64,000 nucleotides of DNA from TMED27 sp041397865. Its GTDB lineage: Bacteria; Pseudomonadota; Alphaproteobacteria; Micavibrionales; Micavibrionaceae. Shown here one piece after another: positions 1 to 7,663 of this stretch. The notes under the pieces were generated by a model, which had not been told where the DNA came from, ran no database searches, and worked only from the letters and a program-made list of their open reading frames with translations. A program made the translations under genes and the position numbers. Positions within the stretch are counted from its first letter, which is position 1; every line of letters begins with the position of its first letter. The DNA lies in the NCBI GenBank assembly GCA_041397865.1, contig JAWKVT010000001.1, positions 620,001 through 684,000 on the forward strand, given 5' to 3'.

Positions 1-447
1 ACTGCAGCCCTTATCAATGAAACGCTTGGCGCTCCCATGTATGAAGACCCGGATCTGGCGGAAATTCACGCCGGGGATTTTGAAGGCGCCGCCTATGAAG
101 AATGCAATCCTTTGTTCCATGGCTGGCCGGACATCCCCAATGGAGAAAAGCATACCGACTTCTTTGAACGGGTCAGGCGAGGAAAATCAAGGGCTATAGG
201 CGGATCATACGAACCGGTTTTGATCGTCTGCCACGGCGGCGTCATGCGTGCTTTCGGTGAAATATACGCCGTCCCCACACCCGGAAAGTTTCAAAACGCC
301 CATCTTTACGAATTCGTCCCGAACCCGGAAAAAACGCACTTCCCATGGGATGTGTTTGACTACCGTCTCTGCCCGGAAACAAAAAAGTTAATAAAATCAC
401 GATCAATACTTTACGATTCATCATCAGCAGATGAAATAGCCTCATAA
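1..447 (+). CDS. Histidine phosphatase family protein (5' end outside window)
   Basis: The frame is open from base 1 to the stop at 447, so the N-terminus with the expected RHG catalytic motif lies outside the window. The visible 148 residues contain the second half of a phosphoglycerate-mutase-like histidine phosphatase: an acidic segment (EIHAGDFEG, the usual E-x-x-x-G-x-x-E/W region) and the second catalytic histidine in VCHGGVMRA. The substrate cannot be told; cobalamin/phosphoglycerate-type members look alike. Its last 37 bases overlap the convergent folP gene. Confidence 0.75.
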   Translation, partial: TAALINETLGAPMYEDPDLAEIHAGDFEGAAYEECNPLFHGWPDIPNGEKHTDFFERVRRGKSRAIGGSYEPVLIVCHGGVMRAFGEIYAVPTPGKFQNAHLYEFVPNPEKTHFPWDVFDYRLCPETKKLIKSRSILYDSSSADEIAS

Positions 448-1268
448 ACTTTGAACGCCTGTACCGTTTCCTTCACATCATGGACTCTGTAAACTTGGAC
501 GCCTTGGGAAAGCCCCCAAAGCGCCGAAGCCAATGAACCCGGAATCCGTTCATCCGGCGGTTCATCACCTGAAATTTTCCCGATAAAACTCTTGCGGCTT
601 GTCCCCAGCAAGACCGGCACACCCAAACCATGAAATTTACTGATATTTCTAAGAAGTAAAAGATTATGCTCTAGCGTTTTCCCAAAACCGATTCCAGGGT
701 CACAAATAACCATATCAGCATCAATACGGTGCGTTTCACATATACGTATACGCTCTTGTAAGTATTGATAAACATCAACCACAACATTGTTATAAATAGG
801 ATTTTTTTGCATGCTGCCTGGATCACCCTGCATATGCATAAGAAAAACAGGAACCTGAGCCTCAGAAGCTACAGCAAGGCTTTGCGAATCATAACTTAAC
901 CCACTGATATCATTTAAAGCGCTCGCCCCGGCTTTGAGCGCCGCTTCCATGGTTTTCGCATTGCGCGTATCCACAGATATCCATGACGCTGCACCCTTCA
1001 ACCCTTCAATCACTGGTACAATTCGCTCTAATTCCTCATTAATATCAACAGCTTGCGCTCCAGGCCTCGTCGACTCTCCACCAACGTCCAAAATCACTGC
1101 ACCTTCACGCACAAGCTTCAAACCATGCTCTATAGCTCTGTCTACATTTAAAAATTTACCGCCATCGCTAAAGCTGTCAGGGGTCACATTGACCACCCCC
1201 ATAATATGCGGCCCACCGGCAAAAACATGCGACTCCGCCACGGCGCATTTAAAGGTCATTTCGCTCAC
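411..1268 (-). CDS. folP: Dihydropteroate synthase
   Basis: Joins p-aminobenzoate to dihydropterin pyrophosphate in cytoplasmic folate synthesis. At 285 aa it has the usual length. Both family signatures are visible: MGVVNVTPDSFSDGG near residues 23-37 and ILDVGGESTRPGA near residues 59-71. Further conserved blocks are SVDTRN, NDISG, CDPGIGFGKT and GTSRKSF. The start is GTG at 1268, which overlaps the folK stop as GTGA, so translation is probably coupled. It is the last gene of the folK-folP pair and converges on the histidine phosphatase. Confidence 0.95.
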   Translation of the reverse strand: MSEMTFKCAVAESHVFAGGPHIMGVVNVTPDSFSDGGKFLNVDRAIEHGLKLVREGAVILDVGGESTRPGAQAVDINEELERIVPVIEGLKGAASWISVDTRNAKTMEAALKAGASALNDISGLSYDSQSLAVASEAQVPVFLMHMQGDPGSMQKNPIYNNVVVDVYQYLQERIRICETHRIDADMVICDPGIGFGKTLEHNLLLLRNISKFHGLGVPVLLGTSRKSFIGKISGDEPPDERIPGSLASALWGLSQGVQVYRVHDVKETVQAFKVYEAISSADDES

Positions 1269-1765
1269 GCCGCCAGCCCCCCGGAAATTTCAATTTCCTG
1301 CCCCTCTGGCAGCTTTTCAATCAAATCTTGAACAAACATACCTGTGACAGGATGCCGCCATCTCGGCGCAACCTCGGCCAAAGGCATAAGGACAAAGGCG
1401 CGGCCCTCCATGCGCGGGTGCGGAAGCCTAAGCCCCTCACCCTCAATCACCACATCACGATAAGCCAAAAGATCCAGATCCAGCACGCGCGGCGCGTTCC
1501 GAACACTGCGCTCACGGCCAAAATCACCTTCAATCCGCTGCAAACACTTTAAAAGCTCAAACGCGCCCATATCCGTTTGAACGGCAATCACCGCATTCCT
1601 GTACCACGGCTGGTCGGAAACAGGCACAGGCGCACTCAGCCACACGCTGGATTCTTTAACCACCCGCACACCCTCGGCGCGAATCGTACTAACCGCCGCC
1701 CTAAGAGTATCCTCCGGCCCGCCAAAACGGCTCGGTAAATTCGCCCCCAACCCGATCAGAATCAC
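1265..1765 (-). CDS. folK: 2-amino-4-hydroxy-6-hydroxymethyldihydropteridine pyrophosphokinase
   Basis: Transfers pyrophosphate from ATP to 6-hydroxymethyl-dihydropterin, the step before FolP. 166 aa. The N-terminal LIGLGANLP and the signature RVLDLDLLAYRD (about residues 93-104) carry the expected metal- and substrate-binding residues, followed by LPHPRMEGRAFVL. The start is GTG at 1765, with an AGGAGG ribosome binding site eight bases upstream that lies inside the arm of a hairpin (see 1766-1796). Directly coupled to folP by a 4-base overlap. Confidence 0.93.
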   Translation of the reverse strand: MILIGLGANLPSRFGGPEDTLRAAVSTIRAEGVRVVKESSVWLSAPVPVSDQPWYRNAVIAVQTDMGAFELLKCLQRIEGDFGRERSVRNAPRVLDLDLLAYRDVVIEGEGLRLPHPRMEGRAFVLMPLAEVAPRWRHPVTGMFVQDLIEKLPEGQEIEISGGLAA

Positions 1766-1796
1766 AAAAACAGCCTCCTGTAATTTCAGAAGGCTG
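1766..1796 (-). terminator. Hairpin plus U-run that also buries the folK ribosome binding site
   Basis: On the minus strand a 10-bp stem (CAGCCTTCTG paired to CAGGAGGCTG, one G-U pair) with a 6-base loop is followed by TTTTT and then the GTG start of folK. It has the form of an intrinsic terminator for the upstream peptidase gene. The AGGAGG of the 3' arm is at the right distance to be the folK ribosome binding site, so the same hairpin may limit folK translation. Function inferred only. Confidence 0.6.
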
Positions 1797-1831
1797 CACT
1801 CTAGCGTATTAAAATTAAATGATAAAGCAGA

Positions 1832-2422
1832 TTACCAACTACGGACAGAACCCGTATCAACATGCACAAACTGGCTCTTCGGATAATACCCAACTCCGCC
1901 GGCCCGCAAATCCTTCGCAATACTGCATAAATTACGCGTGCTGTAATTATCAATGTGCATATCCAAAGCCTGTCCATACATATGGAAGGAATTCTTCGCC
2001 ACACCGCTCGTATTCTTGCGCAAGCGGTTATTGGTTTTCGGGCTTCTGTAACCGGAAAAAATGGTCATCGGCCCGCGCACATTCGCTTTTTTCTGAACAA
2101 GCGCCATAATATCAATCACCCGCGGGTCCATCGGGAAAACCTCCCCGGTGCGAAAATCACGCAAAACATAGTTCAAACGCTCAAACGCCTCCGGCAGATA
2201 TTTATCGCCAACGCGGTAAACCCCGTTAAAACTCTCCCCCGTATGGGCATGACGAAAACCCACACGCCACGTATTACGCGCCGAAGCATGGGCAGAAGTG
2301 GAAGAAAGCCCCAAAGGAACAACGGAAGCCAAAGTGCCCGCCAGACCAAGCTTAAGGATCTCCCGCCGGTCAATCATATTCAACTTTGACGGACTCAAAA
2401 GTGTTTCGCTATTATCAGACAT
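1832..2422 (-). CDS. DUF882 / MepK-like murein peptidase (M15A), Tat-exported
   Basis: Predicted periplasmic zinc peptidase of the YcbK/MepK family, 196 aa. The N-terminus has a twin-arginine type signal: RREILKLGLAG, then a hydrophobic stretch ending SAHA at about residue 47. The mature domain shows the M15 zinc ligands in SFHMYGQALDMHI and FVHVDTG, preceded by SGYRSPKTN. E. coli MepK cuts the 3-3 (mDAP-mDAP) crosslinks made by LdtD; here an LdtD-like gene lies directly upstream on the same strand, the same order as in E. coli. ATG at 2422 is preceded by AGAAGG. The substrate is inferred from family and context. Confidence 0.85.
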   Translation of the reverse strand: MSDNSETLLSPSKLNMIDRREILKLGLAGTLASVVPLGLSSTSAHASARNTWRVGFRHAHTGESFNGVYRVGDKYLPEAFERLNYVLRDFRTGEVFPMDPRVIDIMALVQKKANVRGPMTIFSGYRSPKTNNRLRKNTSGVAKNSFHMYGQALDMHIDNYSTRNLCSIAKDLRAGGVGYYPKSQFVHVDTGSVRSW

Positions 2423-2578
2423 ACCGACCTTCTAAATTTATTTTTTTATGAACGCTAGAATTTAGCCCGGATAGAGGTAACAGATTTTTAAAACGAGTAA
2501 AGGCCAAAAACAAAGAAATTCAGCCTGTTTTTCTATAAGACAGAGCCGCTTATAAAACCACAAAGCAACCCTACAAGT

Positions 2579-4252
2579 TTAAGTATTATCCACAGGAATT
2601 AAGAATCCGTCAATATTCTTAAGCATTTTTATCAAATCCTCATCAAACTGATAAAGATCCTGCCCGTAAACCAGATCCCCCTGATCGTTGATCCACACGG
2701 TATAATACAGCATATAAACGGGGATAGGCTCAGGAATAAAGAGATCGTGCGTTTTTCCATCAGCCAGAACTTCGGGCAAATCTCGCTCATCCCAGCCCTT
2801 GCGCCCCTGAAGAATAAAATTCGCCATTCGCTCAGGATCTTTCATCCGCACGCAGCCCGATGACGCGGCCCGGCTCGCCCGCTCAAAATATTGCGGCTCG
2901 TTCGTATCATGCAAATAAATATTATAAGAATTCGGCATCAAAACACGAATTTGCCCCAGCGGATTATGCGCCCCCGGCACCTGCACCATACGCAAGTCTT
3001 TAAGCTCTTCTTGCGTTATATTCTCCCAATCAAACGCAAGAGGGTCAAGCGTTACAGCCGCCTCGCCAACCCCGCTGATAAGTTGCATCCCCTTATTGGT
3101 CAGGTATTCCGGGTCCTCCTGCAGCTTTGGCAAAATATCGTCTTTTTTAATCGTCGGCGGCACCGTCCAGTCCGGATTAAAACGCACCCCGTGAATTTCA
3201 GCCCGGAAAATATTCGTCGGGCGCTTTTTCCGCCCCACAATCACCGGCATTTCAAACGCCACGCGCCCGTCTTCCACCGCCCACAGCGTCGCCGAAGGCA
3301 CATTCACCAGCACGAATTTCTCCGGCTTATCCTCCTCAACCCAGCGTATCCGCTCAAGATTGGCGATAAGTTGCTCAATTTTCTGCTCCCGCGAGCGGTT
3401 CAGGATATCAAGCGTCTGCGGCCCCAAAACCCCGTCATCTTTTAAACTGTTCTCACGCTGAAAACGAATAACCGCCGCCGCCAGCCTGTCATCATAAAGC
3501 AGCGGGTCTTCAGTTTGCGGCCCCTCCACACCGAGCCGCAATCGCAAGTCAGGCACGCGCTCATGGCGCTGCATAGGCCGCAGCAACCGCCCCAAACGGA
3601 TCGGCAACACCGCCTCATAAGGCTCCGGCTCTTTACGAATTTGACGAACCAGCTCTTCCTGAATCCGCGCATAAGTCTTGCCCTTCGGCTCCAAAGAGCG
3701 CACAAGCCGCTCAACATCGCGCTCCTGTCCCAAACGCCCAAGAAAATATTCCGCCGTAAACGGCGCGCGCCAATACCGGCTATGCGACTTCATAAAACGC
3801 GGATCAACGCGAATGCCGGTTAAATCCTGTCCCAAACGCACATAAGCATCGCTCAGCAAAACCTCCAGTTCCGCCAAAGCATCCTGATCGCCGCCCTCCA
3901 TCAGAGCGTAAACACGCTCAAGATGATAGGAATAAGGATTAAGCCCGTGCTTCCAGCTCTGCTCAAGAATTTCCACAAAATCACGTGCATTCGATTGAAC
4001 CCGCGATTTATTCACCCAATAAGGCTTGTAACCCCGTGCCAGATAAAAACCCTCAAGCGCCTGCACATCTTTGAAAGATTTGCGCGCACTGTTCAAACCA
4101 AGCACTTGCTGAATGCTGCCCTTAATCCCTGATTGCACACGCAGCAGAGATTCGGAAGAAATTTGCTGCGCAAAAGCCTTAGGCGCAAAGCCCCCGCCAA
4201 ACAATAAAGCACAGAAAACAAAAGGAATATAAAAACGAATAAGACGTTGCAT
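2579..4252 (-). CDS. L,D-transpeptidase, YcbB/LdtD type
   Basis: Predicted periplasmic enzyme that forms 3-3 peptidoglycan crosslinks, 557 aa. A signal peptide is visible at residues 1-29 (hydrophobic FYIPFVFCALLFGGG, cleavage near AFAQQ). A peptidoglycan-binding-like segment (AVIRFQRENSLKDDGVLG) lies near residues 260-285, and the YkuD catalytic domain follows from about 310. Its active-site motif is present: HDTNEP, then SSGCVRMKDP with the nucleophilic cysteine. The length fits the long YcbB class rather than short Ldt enzymes. The gap of 156 bases to the downstream MepK-like gene shows no clear terminator. Confidence 0.92.
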   Translation of the reverse strand: MQRLIRFYIPFVFCALLFGGGFAPKAFAQQISSESLLRVQSGIKGSIQQVLGLNSARKSFKDVQALEGFYLARGYKPYWVNKSRVQSNARDFVEILEQSWKHGLNPYSYHLERVYALMEGGDQDALAELEVLLSDAYVRLGQDLTGIRVDPRFMKSHSRYWRAPFTAEYFLGRLGQERDVERLVRSLEPKGKTYARIQEELVRQIRKEPEPYEAVLPIRLGRLLRPMQRHERVPDLRLRLGVEGPQTEDPLLYDDRLAAAVIRFQRENSLKDDGVLGPQTLDILNRSREQKIEQLIANLERIRWVEEDKPEKFVLVNVPSATLWAVEDGRVAFEMPVIVGRKKRPTNIFRAEIHGVRFNPDWTVPPTIKKDDILPKLQEDPEYLTNKGMQLISGVGEAAVTLDPLAFDWENITQEELKDLRMVQVPGAHNPLGQIRVLMPNSYNIYLHDTNEPQYFERASRAASSGCVRMKDPERMANFILQGRKGWDERDLPEVLADGKTHDLFIPEPIPVYMLYYTVWINDQGDLVYGQDLYQFDEDLIKMLKNIDGFLIPVDNT

Positions 4253-4324
4253 GAATTTTAAAGACCCAGATCCAGAATCAGTACCTCCACAGATACTAAC
4301 ATGAATCCGTTAAGAAGGGATGGA

Positions 4325-6070
4325 TTACAAATCCACAAAAGTATGTGTTTCTTCCGCCGCCCCCGGATGCGTCACCGCGCCGTCACGCGCCGGGCCGACC
4401 TGATCGGCATATTTCCAGAGCGCGCCGGAATTGTAATTGGTCTTGCGCGGCTTCCATTTCGCCTTGCGCGCCGCCAGTTCTGCATCGGAAAGCTTAACCT
4501 CAAGCGTCCCTTTTTCCGCATCAATCGAGATAATATCCCCATCTTCAAGCAAGCCAATCGGTCCGCCCACGGCCGCCTCCGGCCCGACATGCCCGATGCA
4601 GAAACCACGCGTCCCGCCCGAAAAGCGGCCATCGGTAATAAGGGCAACCTTACCGCCCATCCCCTGTCCGTACAACGCCGAGGTGGTTGAAAGCATTTCC
4701 TTCATGCCCGGCCCGCCCCTCGGCCCTTCATAGCGCATAACAATCACATCGCCCTCTTTATATTCCCTGTTCGCCACCGCCGCATAACACGCATCCTCAC
4801 CGTCAAACACCCGCGCAGGCCCTTCAAATGTCAGCTTCTCAAGCCCGGCAATCTTCACAATCGCCCCTTCCGGCGCAAGATTGCCCTTCAGGCCCACAAC
4901 CCCGCCAGACGGGTGAATCGGGTTCGAACACGGAAACACCACATCCTGCCCTTCCGGCAGGCTCACACCCTCATAATTCTCCGCCAATGTTTTCCCCGTC
5001 ACCGTAATGCAATCGCCATGGATATAGCCGTTATCGAGAAGCTCTTTAATCACCACGCCGACCCCGCCGACATCATGTAGATGCTTGGCCAGATATGTCC
5101 CGCCGGGACGCAAATTCGCAATATAAGGCGTGCGCTTGAACACCTCGGCCACATCGAACAGGTCAAACTTGATCCCCGCCTCATGCGCAATCGCGGGCAA
5201 ATGCAGCGCTGCATTCGTGCTGCCGCCGGTCGCCGCCACAATTGCCGCCGCATTCTCAAGACTTTTGCGCGTAATGATATCGCGCGGCAGCGGCCCGCCA
5301 TTACGGATAAGATCCACAACGACCTTGCCCGAAGCCTCTGCAAAATCGCCCTTCTCCTCATAAACCGCAGGAATGCCGTTCGCCCCCGGCACAGCCAGCC
5401 CCATCACCTCGGCCACACAACTCATCGTATTGGCCGTAAATTGCCCGCCGCAAGCCCCCGGCCCCGGCAAAGCCCCGCATTCGCAGGTGTAAAGGTCCTC
5501 ATCCGATATCTTCCCGACGGAATGCTCACCCACGGCCTCAAACACGGTAATAATATCGGCATCTTTATCTTTGTAATGCCCCGGCATAATCGTCCCGCCA
5601 TACAGGAACACGCTCGGCAGGTTGAGGCGCGCCATCACCATCATCATCCCCGGCAGGGATTTATCGCACCCCGCCAGCCCCACAAGCGCGTCATAACAAT
5701 GCCCGCGCATGGTCAACTCCACGCTGTCGGCAATGACCTCACGGCTGGCCAGCGAGGAGCGCATCCCCTCATGCCCGTTGGCAATCCCGTCCGTCACGGT
5801 AATCGTGGTAAACTCGCGCGGCGTCGCACCACCCGCCTTCACACCCGCCTTCACATTCTGGGCAAACTGCGCCAGATTAATATTACACGGCGCGGCCTCG
5901 TTCCAGCATGATGCCACCCCGACCAAAGGCTTGGCAATATCCTCGTCCGTCAAACCCATAGCGCGAAGCATAGAGCGGTGCGGCGCACTTTCCGGCCCCA
6001 CCGTCACATAACGGCTAACAAGCTTGTCTTTATCCCACCCATTGGGGTGAGCACGTTTTTCATTATACAT
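4325..6070 (-). CDS. ilvD: Dihydroxy-acid dehydratase
   Basis: Iron-sulfur dehydratase of the valine/isoleucine/leucine pathway; it makes 2-oxo acids from 2,3-dihydroxy acids. The likely cluster cysteines are in VASCWNEAAPCN, GLAGCDKSLPG and CGALPGPGACGGQFTANTMSC-type blocks, and the C-terminal GRFSGG motif is present. I start it at ATG 6070 (MYNEKRAHPN), which has AAGGA seven bases upstream, giving 581 aa. The frame stays open to 6100, but that extension runs into the inverted repeat that starts at 6082. The pathway partner ilvE is at 38.3 kb, not linked. Confidence 0.95.
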   Translation of the reverse strand: MYNEKRAHPNGWDKDKLVSRYVTVGPESAPHRSMLRAMGLTDEDIAKPLVGVASCWNEAAPCNINLAQFAQNVKAGVKAGGATPREFTTITVTDGIANGHEGMRSSLASREVIADSVELTMRGHCYDALVGLAGCDKSLPGMMMVMARLNLPSVFLYGGTIMPGHYKDKDADIITVFEAVGEHSVGKISDEDLYTCECGALPGPGACGGQFTANTMSCVAEVMGLAVPGANGIPAVYEEKGDFAEASGKVVVDLIRNGGPLPRDIITRKSLENAAAIVAATGGSTNAALHLPAIAHEAGIKFDLFDVAEVFKRTPYIANLRPGGTYLAKHLHDVGGVGVVIKELLDNGYIHGDCITVTGKTLAENYEGVSLPEGQDVVFPCSNPIHPSGGVVGLKGNLAPEGAIVKIAGLEKLTFEGPARVFDGEDACYAAVANREYKEGDVIVMRYEGPRGGPGMKEMLSTTSALYGQGMGGKVALITDGRFSGGTRGFCIGHVGPEAAVGGPIGLLEDGDIISIDAEKGTLEVKLSDAELAARKAKWKPRKTNYNSGALWKYADQVGPARDGAVTHPGAAEETHTFVDL

Positions 6071-6081
6071 TTTAATTCCTT

Positions 6082-6117
6082 TTTTAACCACGGAGTTCAC
6101 GGAGATAACACGGAAAA
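6082..6117. repeat. Left inverted-repeat arm of the GxxExxY cassette
   Basis: Begins TTTTAACCACGGAG and ends CACGGAAAA; it contains three CACGGA-like units. It lies immediately upstream of the ilvD ribosome binding site, so it forms part of the ilvD leader. Confidence 0.8.
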
Positions 6118-6118
6118 G

Positions 6119-6517
6119 CTATACAACAATTCTTTGCACAGCATTTTTAAAATACGTTTCATTGAAATTAATGAGCAATCCAACTTTAACACCCGACAAT
6201 TTTAAATATGTAATTAATTGCGCTTTATGCAACGGAATTAATTTTTCAACAGCTTTTAACTCAACAATCACTTGATCTTCAATAATCAAATCCGGCCTGA
6301 ACCCCGCCTCTATCTTCAAACCATCAATCTCCACAGGCAATGTTTTCTGCCGCTCAACCTTAAAATCATGATGGCGTTTTAACATATGGACCAAGGCCAG
6401 TTCATACGCGCTCTCAAGAAGCCCTGCCCCCAACTCCTTATGAAAAAAATAAGCCGTATCAACGACCTTCCCGCTAACAATATTTTCCGGCGCTTGTATG
6501 TCAATAACTTTACCCAT
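6119..6517 (-). CDS. GxxExxY protein
   Basis: 132 aa, matching the small GxxExxY family by its name motif GLLESAY (about residues 32-38) and by PDLIIEDQVIVELKAVEKL, which looks like a PD-(D/E)xK nuclease-type core (D...E-x-K). The family is of unknown function; a nuclease-like fold is an inference from this motif spacing. The gene is tightly enclosed by the inverted repeat at 6082-6117 and 6521-6556 and is unrelated in function to its neighbours, which supports acquisition by transfer. Confidence 0.88.
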   Translation of the reverse strand: MGKVIDIQAPENIVSGKVVDTAYFFHKELGAGLLESAYELALVHMLKRHHDFKVERQKTLPVEIDGLKIEAGFRPDLIIEDQVIVELKAVEKLIPLHKAQLITYLKLSGVKVGLLINFNETYFKNAVQRIVV

Positions 6518-6520
6518 TAT

Positions 6521-6556
6521 TTTTCCGTGTTTTTTCCGTGAACTCCGTGGTTAAAA
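6521..6556. repeat. Right inverted-repeat arm of the GxxExxY cassette
   Basis: Reverse complement of the left arm with two mismatches. It ends two bases before the stop codon of the PH-domain gene at 6559 and contains the upstream region of the GxxExxY gene, so it may hold that gene's ribosome binding or promoter signals. Confidence 0.8.
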
Positions 6557-6558
6557 TT

Positions 6559-7062
6559 TTACTCTTCCGTCTCCAAATCATCATCGCTCAAGGTCAGGCT
6601 GTTATAAGCCTGCCGGATCGCCGGGCCATTCTGAACATACGGAATAACGACATAACGGTTCCCCGTCCCCATAATCACCACATTCGAATAGCCCATAATA
6701 TACCCCGGAACCATCCGCTCCAGCTCTATACTTTCAATCTTTGAAAACCGCAGATCCACAACATCCACCTGCAAAATCCCGTAACGAAAAAGCATCCGCT
6801 TATTGGTCAGCACCAACAGCAAAATCTCTTTTTTCAGCGTCACATAGGAAAACATGATAAGCGCCGTAACCGCCAGCAGCACCCCAAGCTCGAACACAAA
6901 AAGCCCCACCAGAATAGCAAACACGAACACCGCGACTGATTGCCAGTAAATAAACGGGCTGATAACCGCCTTTGCAATAACCTTCTCGCCCTTGACCAGC
7001 ATCTGGTCTATATCGTTATTCCGCTTGAAAAAACCGGCCTTTTTTGTCTGTTCTTCCGCCAT
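6559..7062 (-). CDS. PH-domain (bPH2/YdbS-like) membrane protein
   Basis: 167 aa. A short charged N-terminus is followed by two close hydrophobic segments (about residues 38-77: WQSVAVFVFAILVGLFVF and LLAVTALIMFSYV). A bacterial PH domain then begins around LTNKRMLFRYGILQ and ends with VVIPYVQNG. Such proteins sit in the inner membrane with the PH domain in the cytoplasm; their role is unknown. It follows the second PH-domain gene by 15 bases on the same strand, so the two are probably an operon and may form a complex. ATG at 7062 has AAAGGTGAT upstream. Confidence 0.8.
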   Translation of the reverse strand: MAEEQTKKAGFFKRNNDIDQMLVKGEKVIAKAVISPFIYWQSVAVFVFAILVGLFVFELGVLLAVTALIMFSYVTLKKEILLLVLTNKRMLFRYGILQVDVVDLRFSKIESIELERMVPGYIMGYSNVVIMGTGNRYVVIPYVQNGPAIRQAYNSLTLSDDDLETEE

Positions 7063-7077
7063 AATATCACCTTTAAG

Positions 7078-7608
7078 TTATAGGGAACGCGCCTTTTCAA
7101 TCGCCTGCCTGAACGCAATGGGGTCTTCGATCGGCGGCAAAACCACCTCGCCGACCCCCATCCCGCGGATCGCAAGTCGCCCGTAATTAAACAAACGCCC
7201 CAAAATCGTCTGAAGCACATTAACCCCCTCAATCCGGTCGATACTCATCTCCCCGACTTGCCGCGCCACAAGCCCGCGCTTATAAACAAGACGGTTATTG
7301 GTAATCGCAATCTCGGTCGTTGCCTTAACCACCATCATCTGCGCAAAACTCAAAAGCCCCATGACAAAGGCGATAAAAGCCCCGATCCGCAGCGCAGGGT
7401 TAAGATACTGAATACCTTCCAGAGCAGGCATAGCGCGCGGGAACCAGCCCATCTGCTTGTAAATAATCACCCCGCCCAGAACAATCATAATGCTGATCCC
7501 GATCCCCCAGGCAATCGCCATAAAAGCCTGAACCGTATACATCCAGTGAAATTTCCCCACATGAACCAACTCTTCGTTCGGCCCCAAAGATTGTTCGACA
7601 TAAAGCAT
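7078..7608 (-). CDS. PH-domain (bPH2/YdbS-like) membrane protein
   Basis: 176 aa, a partner of the gene just downstream. Two membrane segments (about residues 25-55 and 72-95) precede a bPH2 domain with the typical ITNNRLVYKRGLVARQ entry strand and GRLAIRGMG near the end. The architecture matches the downstream protein, so the pair likely arose by duplication. ATG at 7608 is preceded by AAGGAT. No function can be assigned from the sequence. Confidence 0.82.
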   Translation of the reverse strand: MLYVEQSLGPNEELVHVGKFHWMYTVQAFMAIAWGIGISIMIVLGGVIIYKQMGWFPRAMPALEGIQYLNPALRIGAFIAFVMGLLSFAQMMVVKATTEIAITNNRLVYKRGLVARQVGEMSIDRIEGVNVLQTILGRLFNYGRLAIRGMGVGEVVLPPIEDPIAFRQAIEKARSL

Positions 7609-7663
7609 GGATTATCCTTAATTATTTTCTTACAAGCAGCTTAGCCCGAAAACAGGCGGCCCT

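Larger units (their letters stand above)
6082..6556. mobile_element. GxxExxY gene cassette bounded by a 36-bp inverted repeat
   Basis: The arms at 6082-6117 and 6521-6556 match at 34 of 36 positions when one is reverse-complemented; the first 22 (TTTTAACCACGGAGTTCACG, then GA) are identical. Between them is a single gene with only a base or a few bases to spare at each side. The whole unit fits between the ilvD ribosome binding site and the stop codon of the PH-domain gene. No transposase is present, so this would be a passively mobilised or non-autonomous cassette. Similar purine-rich CACGGAG repeats are often seen beside GxxExxY genes in other bacteria. Confidence 0.6.

Noticed and set aside
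6071..6100. Upstream start for ilvD
   Set aside because: Encoded partly by the inverted repeat; the next ATG has the ribosome binding site.
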